IMG/VR virus record: IMGVR_UViG_3300010430_000007
Location: 62,001-126,000 of that record
Source of the DNA: a virus
Length of the DNA: 64,000 nt
Reading direction: 5' to 3' (one strand)
The stretch's first letter is position 1. Every line of letters starts with the position of its first letter. The notes under the pieces are model-generated. The model was given only the letters and a program-made list of their open reading frames with translations. It searched no databases and was not told the DNA's origin. Positions 48,148 to 59,642 of this stretch are shown here, one piece after another. The translations under genes were made by a program, and so were the position numbers.

Positions 48148-50799
48148 ATGGGAAAGAAAAGAAAAACCAAAGAAGAATGGGAGTGTCTGTATGGAAAAGA
48201 TATTGTATTTGATTTACATACAATGGATGATAGGCAATTATCTAAAAAATATCATATATCCAACTCTGATGTTACTATTCTAAGAAGACAGTTCGAACTT
48301 CGCTCGTGTCAAGTAGTTAAACAATTAAATGAAGAGCATATAAAAAAGATTACCGATTATGTACTTTCTTGAGATAGAAAAGGTGGTTTTACTAATGGTC
48401 TATTCAAAGGAAGTATTGAAAATGCGTCTGTAGTATTTAAATATATTTTAGATGAAAAGTATAAATATAATAGAGAAGATATATGCAGCAATTTGTGTTC
48501 TAAATTTATGAAAGACAATAAATTGGCTGGGATGTTAATCTCAGTTCCTGCGTCCTTGTATGAAGTGATAGAATATACTTATCCCGACTACAACATTAAA
48601 AAATGGGAATTAACAAAATCAACTGTTGGTGGGATGTGGAAAGACGAAAGTTTTGTGTTAGATGCATTAGATTGGGCAAAAGAAAAGCTTCATCATAAAT
48701 ATAACTGTAAAAATATTTATGATGTATATTTAATTAAAAACAAGACAATTAAAGGTTTGGTAAAAGAGATAAGATTGTCTGGACTTACAACTCAGAAATT
48801 CGAGGGCTCTGAACTTAAGCTTTTCGAATTTATGTATGGAGAGAAATTAGATAAAAAGGTTTTGAATGAAAAAATGTTTTCTTTTGAACTAAACCCAATT
48901 ATAAATATAGAGAGTTTGAAAAACATTGGCTCAGTATATGTTATAAATGATTCATATTATGAATTATGTGATATTGGGAAAACTCTTTGTAATGATATAA
49001 TAAGATATTGTGAGGAAAACAACAAGTACCCATTAGAAAAAGAAATCAGAGGCACAAATGGATTTATATCAATAACTCAATTTGAGAAGTATTTTGGTAG
49101 CCGAGAGCCAGACAAAAGCTATAGAAAACATATAAATGAAGTGAAATATTTAGAACCTCAATGTAAAAACAACTTGGCTAAAAATAATCCGAATTTAGTA
49201 ATTAAATATATAAATAACAAAGAGTGTGATGTATGTAATAAGTTACTATCCATATCAAAATTTAAATATGGCTCAAACAGATGCAGAGATTGTTCAAATA
49301 AAATATCAAGCCAATTATCAAAAATAAGAAATTATAATAAAAAGTATAATTTACAAATTTCAAATATGAATGATTTGTCTCCAATTGAATGGCATGATTT
49401 ATATATTAGTCAAAAGATGAAGCAAATGCCATTTCATTTGTACAACAAAGAGTCCATGATGGCAATAGTTAGGCATTGTATATTGGTAAAAGAAGGCATG
49501 TCAATAGACGATATAGCATGGAATAAATTAAAAACAAGCACCCTTGGTAAACATAGATTAAAAATGGGTGTCAACACTGTTTTTGGAAACAAAGCTGAAA
49601 TGATGAATTATTGTTTCCCAGAAATGCCATATAAAATAGAGGATGACAAGTGTAGGAATATAATGTATTCGTCAGACATTGGGATAAATATGATAATAGA
49701 AGATTATATACAAAGAAAAGAAATATCAATAGACGACATAATATCAAAACAAGTCATAGAAGTTGATGATTTTGACTTACTATCATTAATAAGCTCAAAA
49801 GATTATTTTTCTTCGTATTCAGATATTTGGAATTGGTATTTTAAATATAATGGAATAAACAAAAGAAAAGAGACCTCTATAAATTCAACTAGAACCTATC
49901 CAATTGGGTATATGGATATAAGAGAGAATAGAATCAACGTTATAAAAAATTATTGTGAAGACATAGCTAAAACAAGTATATTAGATGTTATAAATAATGA
50001 AGATAAATTAATAGAGTGGACTAATTTATTCTACAAGTCTAATTGTTTAAAGGGAATATTTTCATATTCACATCACTACAATTCCCTATATGAATCTCTT
50101 ACAGACGCATACCCATCAATACTGAAAAACAAGACTATGTTTGATTGGGAATGATTGCAATGCTCAAGAAATGATAGAGATTTTTTAATAAAAGCAATGA
50201 GAGAGTTTATTTTATATAGGTGTGATTTTAAATGTCTATTAAAAGATATTCCTAGACATATAAATAGAGTTTTTATAAAAGAAAACTGTTCTAAATTTCA
50301 GAAACAGATTGATAAAAATAGATTCAATAATTATTATGAATGGTGTTGCTTATCATTTCCAGAATACTCAAGTGATTGGAAATTGTCAGATTTTGAAACA
50401 TGTGTTGCTTTTGATAATACAGTTTGTGACAGCTTAGAGGAGATGGGAGTATATGAAAAACTAAAGAGATTTGAGCCAAAGATTCAGTATATAGGTTCAA
50501 AAATAAATAGTCGCCATACTTTTATAGGAAAATACAATAATAAAAAGTGTAGATTTTGTCCAGATTTTGTAATTGAAGAGATTTCAGATAAACCAATATA
50601 TATAGAGTATTATGGAATGTATGAAGAAAATAGTAAGTCTGAAATATTTATAAATTATAAAAATAAAACCATAGCAAAAAATAATTTTTATAAAAACAAC
50701 AATGATATATATTTTATAGATATATATAGAGAAGACTTGAAAAATATGGATAAAATTTATAGTTGGATAGATTCTTTAAGGAGAGAAAATAATGATTAA
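48148..50799 (+). CDS. Endonuclease-like reading frame interrupted by two in-frame TGA codons (883 codons)
   Basis: Three open segments (48148-48372, 48373-50154, 50155-50799) lie in one frame, separated only by TGA at 48370-48372 and 50152-50154. Only the first ATG has a usable site (AAGGTGAG); neither later segment has a ribosome site. Segment 1 has a helix-turn-helix (DRQLSKKYHISNSDVTILRR); segment 2 a zinc knuckle (CDVCNKLL, then CRDC) and repeated DNA-binding-type modules; segment 3 a PD-(D/E)XK-like nuclease (DSLEEMGVYEKL, then CRFCPDFVIEEISDKPIYIE and YYGMY). It resembles a homing endonuclease. Readthrough, TGA decoding as Trp, or recent decay are the choices. Confidence 0.65.
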
Positions 50800-51007
50800 T
50801 GAAAAAGAAATCAGAGAAAAAGCTAGAAACCAACAGAAACAACTAGGTAAATTTTGGCTGTTTATTATAGTTACAATCTTATCTTTGTCATGTCCAGTAT
50901 TATTGGGACTGATAGTCTTTATAATTGTAGTCAAACTTATTATAGATTACAGTGCGAAGAAAAATGCAACGGAGATTAAAAATGCATTGGAAAACGAGGA
51001 GGAATAG
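50792..51007 (+). CDS. Small two-helix membrane protein (71 aa)
   Basis: GGAGAGAAA precedes the ATG, which lies 8 bases inside the preceding frame. A helical basic start (MINEKEIREKARNQQKQLGK) leads to a hydrophobic hairpin (FWLFIIVTILSLSCPVLLGL then IVFIIVVKLIIDY) and a charged tail. A tail-module membrane or assembly factor is possible; no family is recognised. Confidence 0.6.
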   Translation: MINEKEIREKARNQQKQLGKFWLFIIVTILSLSCPVLLGLIVFIIVVKLIIDYSAKKNATEIKNALENEEE

Positions 51008-51008
51008 T

Positions 51009-51467
51009 ATGAAAAAATATTTAGAAATTACAGAAAAAATGAGAATGGTTGATGATATTATTGATGCATGCATTACAGACGGTAAGTTGGATGTTGTTCA
51101 ACTAGAAGAATCTAGAGTTCTCTATATCACACTATATTATGACGGAGACGATAGATTTATTAAAGACGGATTTGGTAAAATTCTAGGCATAGAAACATAT
51201 GATAAGCTTATGAAAAATGGTGAGTTCGATAAACACATAAAGAGAAAAATACCAAAAAAAGAATATCAATTGCTAATGACATTAATAGAAGAGTCCGTGA
51301 AGGAAAAATTAAGACAATCAAACACAGTTGCGGGTATCTTCAATCATATTTCTCAATTAGACTTAGAGGGAATTATGAAAGAATTCAAGGATTTAGACTT
51401 AGACAAATTCAAACAAGTGTCAAAGCTTATTAAAGCAAATAATGGAATATCAGAAAAGGTGAAGTAG
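51009..51467 (+). CDS. Hypothetical tail-module protein (152 aa)
   Basis: GAGGAGG sets the start at MKKYLEITEKMRMVDDIIDA. The sequence is helical, with a middle YYDGDDRFIKDGFGKILGIE. It sits where siphoviruses carry tape-measure chaperones or completion proteins. Function inferred from position only. Confidence 0.55.
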   Translation: MKKYLEITEKMRMVDDIIDACITDGKLDVVQLEESRVLYITLYYDGDDRFIKDGFGKILGIETYDKLMKNGEFDKHIKRKIPKKEYQLLMTLIEESVKEKLRQSNTVAGIFNHISQLDLEGIMKEFKDLDLDKFKQVSKLIKANNGISEKVK

Positions 51468-51929
51468 ATGGCATCGGTTGATTTTGTTATTTCTAATAAA
51501 GTAAAAAAACTAGAAAAGGACATGAAAACCATCCCGACAAAACTACAATCTTTGTTTGAAAAAGAATGGGAAAAATCAATAAATGATACAATATATTCAA
51601 CACCAGAGGGCAATTCATACGAACGTACTATGGGAATGATAAGTTCAATAACTTCTGAAACATATTCAGACTCTTCTGGAATTTATGTTTCCGTGTTTAA
51701 TGATTATTTAAAATTACCATACGTTGCTTTTGAATCTCATAGTAGCTGGGTGACAGGAGAAGATGTCCGCGGTTTAATACCAGAATTTCTAGCGAGAGGA
51801 CATAAGGGTATAGTGCATTATTCACCTACAAATTATGATGAATTGACGTATCTTAGATTGGTTTCACAAAAGAAGTATTTGAAAATAATAAAGAGAGAAT
51901 TGAAGTCAAAAGGGTATAGAGTTAAATAA
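51468..51929 (+). CDS. HK97 gp10-like tail completion protein (153 aa)
   Basis: AAGGTG precedes the ATG, which abuts the previous stop. A coiled N-terminus (SNKVKKLEKDMKTIPTKLQS) is followed by YSTPEGNSYERT and a beta region ending in a basic KSKGYRVK, the layout of HK97 gp10-type neck/tail proteins. A terminator overlaps its end. Confidence 0.6.
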   Translation: MASVDFVISNKVKKLEKDMKTIPTKLQSLFEKEWEKSINDTIYSTPEGNSYERTMGMISSITSETYSDSSGIYVSVFNDYLKLPYVAFESHSSWVTGEDVRGLIPEFLARGHKGIVHYSPTNYDELTYLRLVSQKKYLKIIKRELKSKGYRVK

Positions 51930-51944
51930 CTCATATCCTTTTTT
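51912..51944 (+). terminator. Strong Rho-independent terminator
   Basis: GGGTATAGAGTTA pairs with TAACTCATATCC (12 pairs with one bulged A), followed by TTTTTT. It separates the gp10-like gene from the tape measure. Confidence 0.75.
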
Positions 51945-51972
51945 CGTGTAGAATGAAGGAAGGTGATGTTAT

Positions 51973-54900
51973 TTGGCTAATGATAGAATAGACGTTGGGT
52001 TACGATTGTATGTAGACAAATCCAGTGAAACATCTGTAAAGAAAAAAATAGAGACATTAAAGAAACAACTAGAGTCTGTAAAAAGAAATGAGACAAAGTT
52101 AACCGCTGATGAGTTGAATATTCAAAAAAAGATTTTACAGAATGAAAATCAGTTGCTCAAAAATAAAAAAGAAGAAATAAATTTAGCTATACAGAAACAA
52201 AAGCTGGAGTCGGCTACATTAACAACAAAGACAAAAGAATTTAATTTACAGAAAAAAACTACATCAGAAACTGAGAAAGCAGTAATTGCCGAAAAGAAAA
52301 AAACAGATGAATTAAATGCACAAATATTAAAATTAGACCTATTCAAGCAAAAACAAGCTAGAAATGTTCTTGGATTAGAAAGCGGAGGTTTGAGTGAGTC
52401 GGTAGACCAAACTTCATTGAGTCAGTTTAAAACCGATGTGTCTAATTTAACAGCGGACATGCCAAACTTAGATTCTGAAATGAAGAAGTTAGATTCTAAT
52501 TTTAAAAATATAAAAGTAAGTGCTTCAGCAAGTAATAATGCTTTAAAACAAACGAAAGATACTACAAAATCTTTGGGTCAAGAATTCAAAGATGGATTTG
52601 AAAAGTTTTCCCTAAACATAACATGGGGCTTCGTAGCATAATTCATAAACTACGTTGAAAAATCTCTTCTGATTAATTGGGGAACTCCATTGTATGGACA
52701 ATCCACAACAAGCAGGAAATATCCGTGCAGTTGCAACGACTGAGTGAAGAGAATGTCATTTATTATGACAATGCGACAGTCTGAACTATATGGTAACATA
52801 TAGAGGTTAAGTCAAGTGTAAAGACACTTTTGGAAGAACTTAGCCCGCTACATCCACATGTAGTCAGTAACCTTTGAGGTGAAAGTAACAGAAAATGATG
52901 GCTTGGCATTTCCACAGTATTTTTCGGTATAGCAAAAGCCGTAAAAAGCTCATATGAAACAGTTAAACTCCTCGACTCGGCAATGTTAGAATTAGCAAAA
53001 GTAACAGATTTAACCAACTCAGAAATGAAGGAATTTCAAGAAACAGCATATGATTTAGCAGATGCGACTGGAAGGACAGTAGACCAGAGTATATTGGCGG
53101 TTTCTGAATTTCGCAAGATGGGATTTTCACTAAGTGAAGCTACTGATTTGGCGAAAGATGCGTTGATTTTTCAGAATATAGCCGATGGGATTGACTCATC
53201 ATCAGAATCTGCATCCGTAATAATATCAACATTAAAAGGATTTAACCTAGAGGCTAGTGAAAGTACAAAAATAATCGATTCGTTAAATGAAATTTCAAAT
53301 AAATATAGTGTCTCGACCTCTCAGCTTGCAGAAGGCGTAAAAAGAAGTGCAGGAGTTTTAGCTCAAAATAATACAAATTTAGACGAAACAATAGGACTTC
53401 TAGAGGGAGGCATTTCTGTACTTCGTAATGCAGAAAAAGTAAGTTCAGGGTTGATAACTATTTCACAAAGATTACGTGGAATTTCGGAAGATGGAGAAGA
53501 TTTAACTCCGAAATTACAAGGTTTATTTGACAAAGTAAGTATATCTATTACAGACGCAAATGGAGAACTTCGTTCTACTTTTGACATATTACAAGATTTA
53601 TCAAAAGTAGATTTCTCTGAATTCGAGCAGGGGTCGTTATTGCAGGCACAGATATTCGAGGCTGTATCTGGAAAACGTCAAGCACCAGTATTGTCTGCAA
53701 TAATTTCTCAATTTGAGGAAATAGAGAATGTCGTTGTTGATAGCGCTAATAGTTTAAATTCAGCAGAAGAAGAGCAATCTAGATATTTAGAAAGTATAGA
53801 AGGTAAACTAAATGACTTGACAAACAGTGCACAAGAGTTTTGGGCAACCTTTCTAAGTACAGAATTTGTAAAAGGAACAATAGATTTTCTAACAATTTTC
53901 GTAGATGCATTGACAGAGGTGAACAAGGCTTTTGGTTCTATGCCTACATTAATATTTGCGGTATCCCAAGCATTATTAGTATTCAAGGGCGAAGCTACAA
54001 TAATAGGTTTGGCTTCAATAGCAGAAGGAATTGGTGCTGTTGGAACTGCTTCTGTTATAGCGGAAGCATCTGTTCTCGGATTGTCAGTGGCATTGGGTGG
54101 ATTGGCTCTCGGTGTAGTTATAATAGCTGACATAATAAACGACCTAGAAGAAGCTGAAAAAAGAGTAGAGGGACTTGGACAAGCGTCTTTCTCAGAGTTA
54201 ACAGCAAAACTTAACGAACTAGAAGAAGCACAAAAGAAAGCCACAACTACTGGTCAATGGTCTGTTCTTGAAAAGCAAATTCAAGAAGTTAAAAATGCCA
54301 TGAACGAATTAAAGATGGTTGGTAGCGATACAGCAGACCAAATCTACGACGACCTCTTACGTGAAAAAGGTGCTCGTGAAGAAGTTGCAGAATCAGCTGG
54401 ATATCAAATCAACAAACAAAAAGCACTTGAAGCTATGCAAGCAAAAGAAGATGAACGTATTCAATTTTTAATTGACAATTACGACCTTCTTTCAGACCGC
54501 AAAAAAGCAGAAGCTGATAATCATATTAATAATGAGATTGACAAAACAAACGCAACTATTGAAGCAGTTAAAAAACGTATAAAAGCATATCAGGCTGAAT
54601 TGTCAGCAATAATAGCAACGGCAACTGGCGAGGATGCACTCAGGGCAGAAAAACAATTTCTTAAATTAATTCCACACCTAGAAGAGTCTATAGATGATTT
54701 AACGTTTAAAAGAAATGAGTTGCTTCAAACAAAAGAAAAGATGCATAGTGCGGACAAAAAAGAAAAGAAAGCTAAAGAAGACCTAACTAAAGCACAACGA
54801 GAACTTTTAGCAATCAATCATCAACTAGCCTTAACTCAAGAAGACCTTTCACAAGCATCAGATGACTCGACTTCAAAAATACCAATCCTCAACGCTCTTA

Positions 54901-56216
54901 TCGACCTACAAAAAGATAAATTCCACGCACTAGCAAACTCAATTGCAGAAGTTGAAGAGCAATATAAAAAAGGTGACATCTCTCTTGATGAATACAATGA
55001 GCAAATGCGTGATTTTGAATTACAACAAGAGAAAACTACGACTGCCATAAAAGGATTTATTAGAGAGGCAGAAGGTTTAATTTTAGATGAGCAAAAAGAA
55101 TCACTCAAAGAATACAACGATCAATTAGAAGAACTCACCGACACTCTAGACACCGCACTATCAGAAGCAATGGATAAACTCCAAGATAAACGTGATAACG
55201 CACTCGACTCAATCCAATCTGAAATTGATGCACTTAAAGATGAAAAAGAAGCAATCAAAGATGAAAATGACGAACGTGAGCGTGCAATTAGATTACGTGA
55301 CTTAGAACAAAACCAACGTGAGGCATTAGAACGTCTAACTAGTCGTCAAAAAGAATTAGATGTTAAAATGGTTGTAGGCGATAAGATTGTGAATGTTGCA
55401 GACCCTAGAGCAGTGGCACAAGCTCAAGAAGATTTGGCAGATGCAACTAAGGCTCTCGAAGATGAACGCAGACAACAACGTGAAGACGCTCGTATCCGTG
55501 AACTTGAAGCAGAAATTTCCAAACTTGAAAAAGAAAAAGATGAAACTAAAAAATCTTATGACACTAGAATTTCCGACCTTAAAAAATTCCAAGATGAGTA
55601 TAAAACTCAAATTGAGAAAGACGGCAAGATTCAAGAGTCACTAATGGAAACCATAACCAATGCTCTACGTTCTATAAACGCTTCTTATTTCGAAGATACT
55701 ATCGCAGGGTATAAAGATATGGTCTCTGAAATAAATGGCGTTCTAGGTAACATACAAGACGTACAAGGGTTAATTGAAAGTGGAGATACTGGAGCACCAT
55801 CGGGTAGTAGAAAAACTTCAAATGGCGGAGTAGTTCCTTCTAGCACAACTGGAACAGTTAAAAAAGGCTCAACCTACACATACACGAACCCGGCTACAGG
55901 AAAGAAAACTACCTACCGAGTTAAACATGACGGGCTTCGTTCTGGTGACGTAATGGGAAACAATCTACTAGGCTCTCGTGAAGTAGCAGGAATACTTGAA
56001 AATAATGAATCAGTATTAACAGGTTCGCAAACTAACGGTCTATTCAATATAATTGACGCAATTAAAAATTTACCAACAATGTTGCCACAATCACAAACAG
56101 CAGGTGGAGTCACTATACAAGGTGATATCATCATGCCTGATACAGTAACAGACGCACCTTCATTCGCACGTGAACTACAAAATTTAACAAGAGTCATGAA
56201 TAACAAATCAATCTAG
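51973..56216 (+). CDS. Tape measure protein, split by a group I intron (about 1326 aa spliced)
   Basis: The first exon starts at a TTG behind AAGGTGAT and runs into a stop (TAA 52639-52641). The second exon frame begins after 52897. Joining 51973-52634 to 52898-56216 restores one frame, reading TWGFV then WLGISTVFFGIAKAVKSSYE. The result is typical of tape measures: long coiled coils (residues 15-115), a TP901-type segment LLDSAMLELAKVTDLTNSEM, hydrophobic membrane-like stretches (LSVALGGLALGVVIIADIIN), more coiled coils and a Gly/Ser/Thr-rich end. It sets tail length and is ejected with DNA. Codon use in 54300-55700 (many CGT) differs from the flanks. Confidence 0.85.
52635..52897 (+). ncRNA. 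Self-splicing group I intron in the tape measure gene
   Basis: The core elements appear in the right order: P7 GACTG (52738-52742), P8 GTCAT/ATGAC hairpin, P7' CAGTC (52777-52781), then P9 CTATATG-GTAA-CATATAG with a GNRA loop. Further P9-side stems follow (AAGTGT-AAAG-ACACTT, CTACAT-CCAC-ATGTAG, ACCT-TTG-AGGT). The last base is a G (52897), as required. The 5' site is either after T52634 or after T52631; both give an open spliced frame. It carries no endonuclease gene. Confidence 0.88.
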
Positions 56217-56226
56217 GAGGGATTAT

Positions 56227-57291
56227 ATGGCTGTAAGAATACCAAATGTAACCTCTCCTATTGATGGAGTAGGTGTAGATGCAACAAATCCAATTGATGT
56301 AGCTTGGGAGTTTCAAGCTGATGCAGGAGAAACCCAAGATAGCTATCAAGTAATTATATATTTAATGACAGATGGTTCGATTTCACACGATAGTGGAGTT
56401 GTATCATCTTCATCTGAAATTTACACAATACCATCGAGTACATTAATAAATGGGAATACTTATTTTGGAACTGTATCCACAACATCAGGAGCAGTAACTA
56501 AAACTACTCGTATTCCATTCACATTCAACACTTTAACAACTCCAACGTTAACCATTGACCCATTGGGTGCAGTAGGACAATTTGTAATACCTACAGCTAC
56601 TTATACTCAAGCAGAAGGAGTTCCTGTTAAAACTTTCCAATGGAGATTATATGACAATAGTGACGTATTGATTGTAGAGAATCCAATTAAATTTGGTCAA
56701 GTAATTACAGATGTATTTATAGGACTAGCAAACGGAGTAACTTATAAACTTGAAGTTGAAGTAGTAAATCAGAATGAAGTAATAACAATTAGTGCTAGAG
56801 AATCGTTCGTGCCAAGTTATACTATACCAGAAGACGCACCTTCAATTGTAGTGGAAGGACTTCCTGAGAAATCAGGTATATCAGTCAACTACGAAGATAT
56901 CGTTGTAATCGATGGACAAGTGACAGGAACAACATCATTTGTTGCAGGTAAATTCAACAAGAGTTTAAAACTTGATGATGGATGTTTATTATGGGATTTA
57001 GCTGACCATTTAATTCCTAGAAATTTCACATCATCATTCTGGGCTAAAATTGACCCAACACACGATGGAGATTTATGGTTAGTTAAAAAAGGTGGAGCAA
57101 GTGGTGACACGAAGTATAGAGTAGGATATGATTTATCATATGGTAGATTTTATTTAGAACGTGATTATAGATTTACAATGAGTCAACCTATAACTTTACC
57201 TACAGGTTATTTTCAAATTGGAATTACACCAACAACAGTATATTTTATCTCAACAGAGCTAGGGAATAGTTTTGAATTCACATTAAGATAG
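56227..57291 (+). CDS. Distal tail protein with FN3-like and lectin-like domains (354 aa)
   Basis: AGGAGGG precedes the ATG (MAVRIPNVTSPIDGVGVDAT). Two fibronectin-type beta domains (about 1-100 and 105-200) come first. A LamG-like sandwich then begins near residue 225 (FVAGKFNKSLKLDDGCLLWD, then FTSSFWAKIDPTHDGDLWLV). It is a carbohydrate-contact component of the tail tip by domain content. Confidence 0.65.
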   Translation: MAVRIPNVTSPIDGVGVDATNPIDVAWEFQADAGETQDSYQVIIYLMTDGSISHDSGVVSSSSEIYTIPSSTLINGNTYFGTVSTTSGAVTKTTRIPFTFNTLTTPTLTIDPLGAVGQFVIPTATYTQAEGVPVKTFQWRLYDNSDVLIVENPIKFGQVITDVFIGLANGVTYKLEVEVVNQNEVITISARESFVPSYTIPEDAPSIVVEGLPEKSGISVNYEDIVVIDGQVTGTTSFVAGKFNKSLKLDDGCLLWDLADHLIPRNFTSSFWAKIDPTHDGDLWLVKKGGASGDTKYRVGYDLSYGRFYLERDYRFTMSQPITLPTGYFQIGITPTTVYFISTELGNSFEFTLR

Positions 57292-57301
57292 GGAGGTATT
57301 T

Positions 57302-58189
57302 ATGGCAATAGTAGGAAGAACAATAATTAATGGAAACTCTATAATAGTGACAGCGATACCTCCTGCTGATGAAAATTTTGATTACTTAGAAATGTGTGGA
57401 AATTTTACAGTAGATGAATTACAGATATTAAATAAAGTATTGACAATTGAAGAATTAAAAGACCAAACTGGAGAGCAAGTATTCGGAACATTCCATATAT
57501 TATTAGCCCACTTTGAAGATAACTTAAAAGGAGGTAACTTTGACAGTGGTGGCTTAACTATCACAAGCTGGAATATATTAAGAAAAAAAGAAGGCGAAGC
57601 AAGTTACACATTAATAGCAAATGTATCGGCTACTGCTCCTAGTGAATATTTAGATATTAGAGCGGCTAGTGGACAAGATTATAGATATGCAGTACAGGCA
57701 GTGGCAAGTGGAACAGCAGGTGACTTAGTAGAGAGTGAGGTGGTAAGTATGAGTTTCCACGGATGGAGTTTACAATCATTAGATTATGACGGATTAGGAA
57801 ACGGTACAATTTATGTATTTGATACTGAAATATCTTCAGACAGTTTAAAAGTGAATATGGATAGAACAAGAGTAGAGACACATTTCAAATATCCTAAAAC
57901 ATATTATGGAGAATTAGAATATATCAATGGCGGATTAAAAACTATGCCAATCTCTTGCAATGAAGAACAAATAGTTGAGCCAAACAGTGCTATACTTGGA
58001 GCTATTAAATCATTCATTAATGATAAAAACGAAAAAATTCTAAAGAATGGTAGTGGAGAAGTTTATAGAGTGTCTACTCATGAATTCTCATGGAAATATA
58101 GAGATATACTTACGAATCACAATGACGCAAATCCAAACTCTCAGCCATTTGATATAAACTTTAAATTCGATGAGGTAGGTGCTGTATAA
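57302..58189 (+). CDS. Minor tail protein (295 aa)
   Basis: GGGAGGT precedes the ATG (MAIVGRTIINGNSIIVTAIP). A short N-terminal segment (ELQILNKVLTIEELKD) resembles the end of a LamG domain, and SWNILRKKEGEASYTLIANV is an FN3-type strand pair. The C-terminal half (THFKYPKTYYGELEYINGGL onward) resembles distal tail proteins of siphoviruses. Its stop overlaps the next ATG. Confidence 0.65.
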   Translation: MAIVGRTIINGNSIIVTAIPPADENFDYLEMCGNFTVDELQILNKVLTIEELKDQTGEQVFGTFHILLAHFEDNLKGGNFDSGGLTITSWNILRKKEGEASYTLIANVSATAPSEYLDIRAASGQDYRYAVQAVASGTAGDLVESEVVSMSFHGWSLQSLDYDGLGNGTIYVFDTEISSDSLKVNMDRTRVETHFKYPKTYYGELEYINGGLKTMPISCNEEQIVEPNSAILGAIKSFINDKNEKILKNGSGEVYRVSTHEFSWKYRDILTNHNDANPNSQPFDINFKFDEVGAV

Positions 58190-59334
58190 TGAGTGACTAC
58201 TTAATAGAAGCAAGAAGTTCAATAAGTACTTTTGTAATTAAAGTAGAGTTATTAGACAAAGATGAAAATGTAATAAGAGAAATAACAGACGCAATAATAG
58301 GTGGAGATGTAAGCAGAGACTTTCAAATTGGGTCAAGAGCCAGTGCGAATTTGACAATTGATAATGGAGAAGGGGATTACTCATTAGACCCAAATACAAC
58401 TGCCACTAGCAAGGTGTGGTTGGATAATAAATTTAGAGTATATACAGGATTAGAAATAAATGGAGTATCAACATTTTTTAGTCAAGGAATATTTGTGATA
58501 GGTGAATATAATGAAGTCACAAGCACATCAACCACATCAACTGCATCTTACACACTATGGGATAAATTTTCATTATTAGACGGAACAAGGTCTGGAGTGA
58601 TTGTAAATTCATTTATAATTCCAAATGGAACAAATGCATCTCAAGCAGTCAGAATAGTTTTACAGCATGCACAAGATGAAAAGATACCAATTGCGTATGA
58701 TGTAAAAGGGCTAATAGGTGTGAATACAACTGAAACAATCCAAAAGGAAATCTATGTCGATGCAGGTAGGACATACTTTGATGTTTTAAATGAAATATGT
58801 AGATTTATAAACTATACAATATTCTTTGATAAAAATGGGTATCCTAATTTTGTTCCTGTCAGCGTTCCAGAGGATGAAGCGTCAATTCTAGAGCTTGGAG
58901 AAGATGATATCTTAGTAGCAAATGTAGATAAAAGATTTCTAGTTAAAGATATTAGAAACTCAGTAAGAACGACAAGTGATGATTGGGGAAATGGAGTTAT
59001 ATATGACTTCACCGCTGAAAATAATGAACCAACTAGTGAATTAAGAATAGATAGAATTGGATTAATATCAGAATATCTTTATAACGATTTGCTTTCTACC
59101 GAAACACAAGCTGAAGATACCGCAGAGTATTTTTTAGATTTACACAGTAGAGTTTTAGAATCAGCAAATCTCACTATATTGCCACTTGACAACATAGATG
59201 AGGGAGAAATAATAGAAGTAACAAAATCTGCTGTAGGGTTGGATGCCGCTAGAATGCAAATAAATCAGATAAATATACCTCTATTCAAAAGAGGAACTGC
59301 AACTATTAATGCAAGTAGAACTGTAAAACTATAG
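58189..59334 (+). CDS. Baseplate hub/tail-tip-type protein (381 aa)
   Basis: The ATG overlaps the previous stop (TAATG). The product starts MSDYLIEARSSISTFVIKVE. DVSRDFQIGSRASANLTIDN and SQGIFVIGEYNEV are typical of phage proteins of the hub/DUF5047 kind that connect tube and tip. Length is in range. Followed closely by an OB-like protein, as in many baseplates. Confidence 0.65.
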   Translation: MSDYLIEARSSISTFVIKVELLDKDENVIREITDAIIGGDVSRDFQIGSRASANLTIDNGEGDYSLDPNTTATSKVWLDNKFRVYTGLEINGVSTFFSQGIFVIGEYNEVTSTSTTSTASYTLWDKFSLLDGTRSGVIVNSFIIPNGTNASQAVRIVLQHAQDEKIPIAYDVKGLIGVNTTETIQKEIYVDAGRTYFDVLNEICRFINYTIFFDKNGYPNFVPVSVPEDEASILELGEDDILVANVDKRFLVKDIRNSVRTTSDDWGNGVIYDFTAENNEPTSELRIDRIGLISEYLYNDLLSTETQAEDTAEYFLDLHSRVLESANLTILPLDNIDEGEIIEVTKSAVGLDAARMQINQINIPLFKRGTATINASRTVKL

Positions 59335-59345
59335 GAGGTGGAATT

Positions 59346-59630
59346 ATGATAGATGAGTTTTTGAGAAAGTTTAATAATGATGTGATTTCTCAAAATGCAC
59401 AAGTAACAAAAAGAAATAATAGGTCTGCTAAATATGCACTTGCAACAGTTCAAAGTATACAAACTGGAACGATTACTGTTCAATTTTTAAGAGACGCTTC
59501 TGGGACAGTAGAAGTATCAGGAGTAATTTTACCCCCTTCTATCAGTGTAATAGTCGGAGATACGGTAAAAATAGTTAACGCAAATAATTCCCTTCAATCA
59601 TCAGCATGGGAAGTTACAAATAAAATATAA
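59346..59630 (+). CDS. Small OB-fold-like baseplate protein (94 aa)
   Basis: AGGAGGTGG precedes the ATG (MIDEFLRKFNNDVISQNAQV). After a helix the sequence is all beta: KYALATVQSIQTGTITVQFL then GVILPPSISVIVGDTVKIVN, a five-strand OB-like pattern as in tail-tip spike proteins. The role is inferred from fold pattern and position. Confidence 0.6.
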   Translation: MIDEFLRKFNNDVISQNAQVTKRNNRSAKYALATVQSIQTGTITVQFLRDASGTVEVSGVILPPSISVIVGDTVKIVNANNSLQSSAWEVTNKI

Positions 59631-59642
59631 AGGAGGGATTTT

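Noticed and set aside
53708-54244. Long leftward frame inside the tape measure and similar antisense frames in the structural genes.
   Set aside because: They mirror the codon bias of the sense gene and lack starts with ribosome sites.
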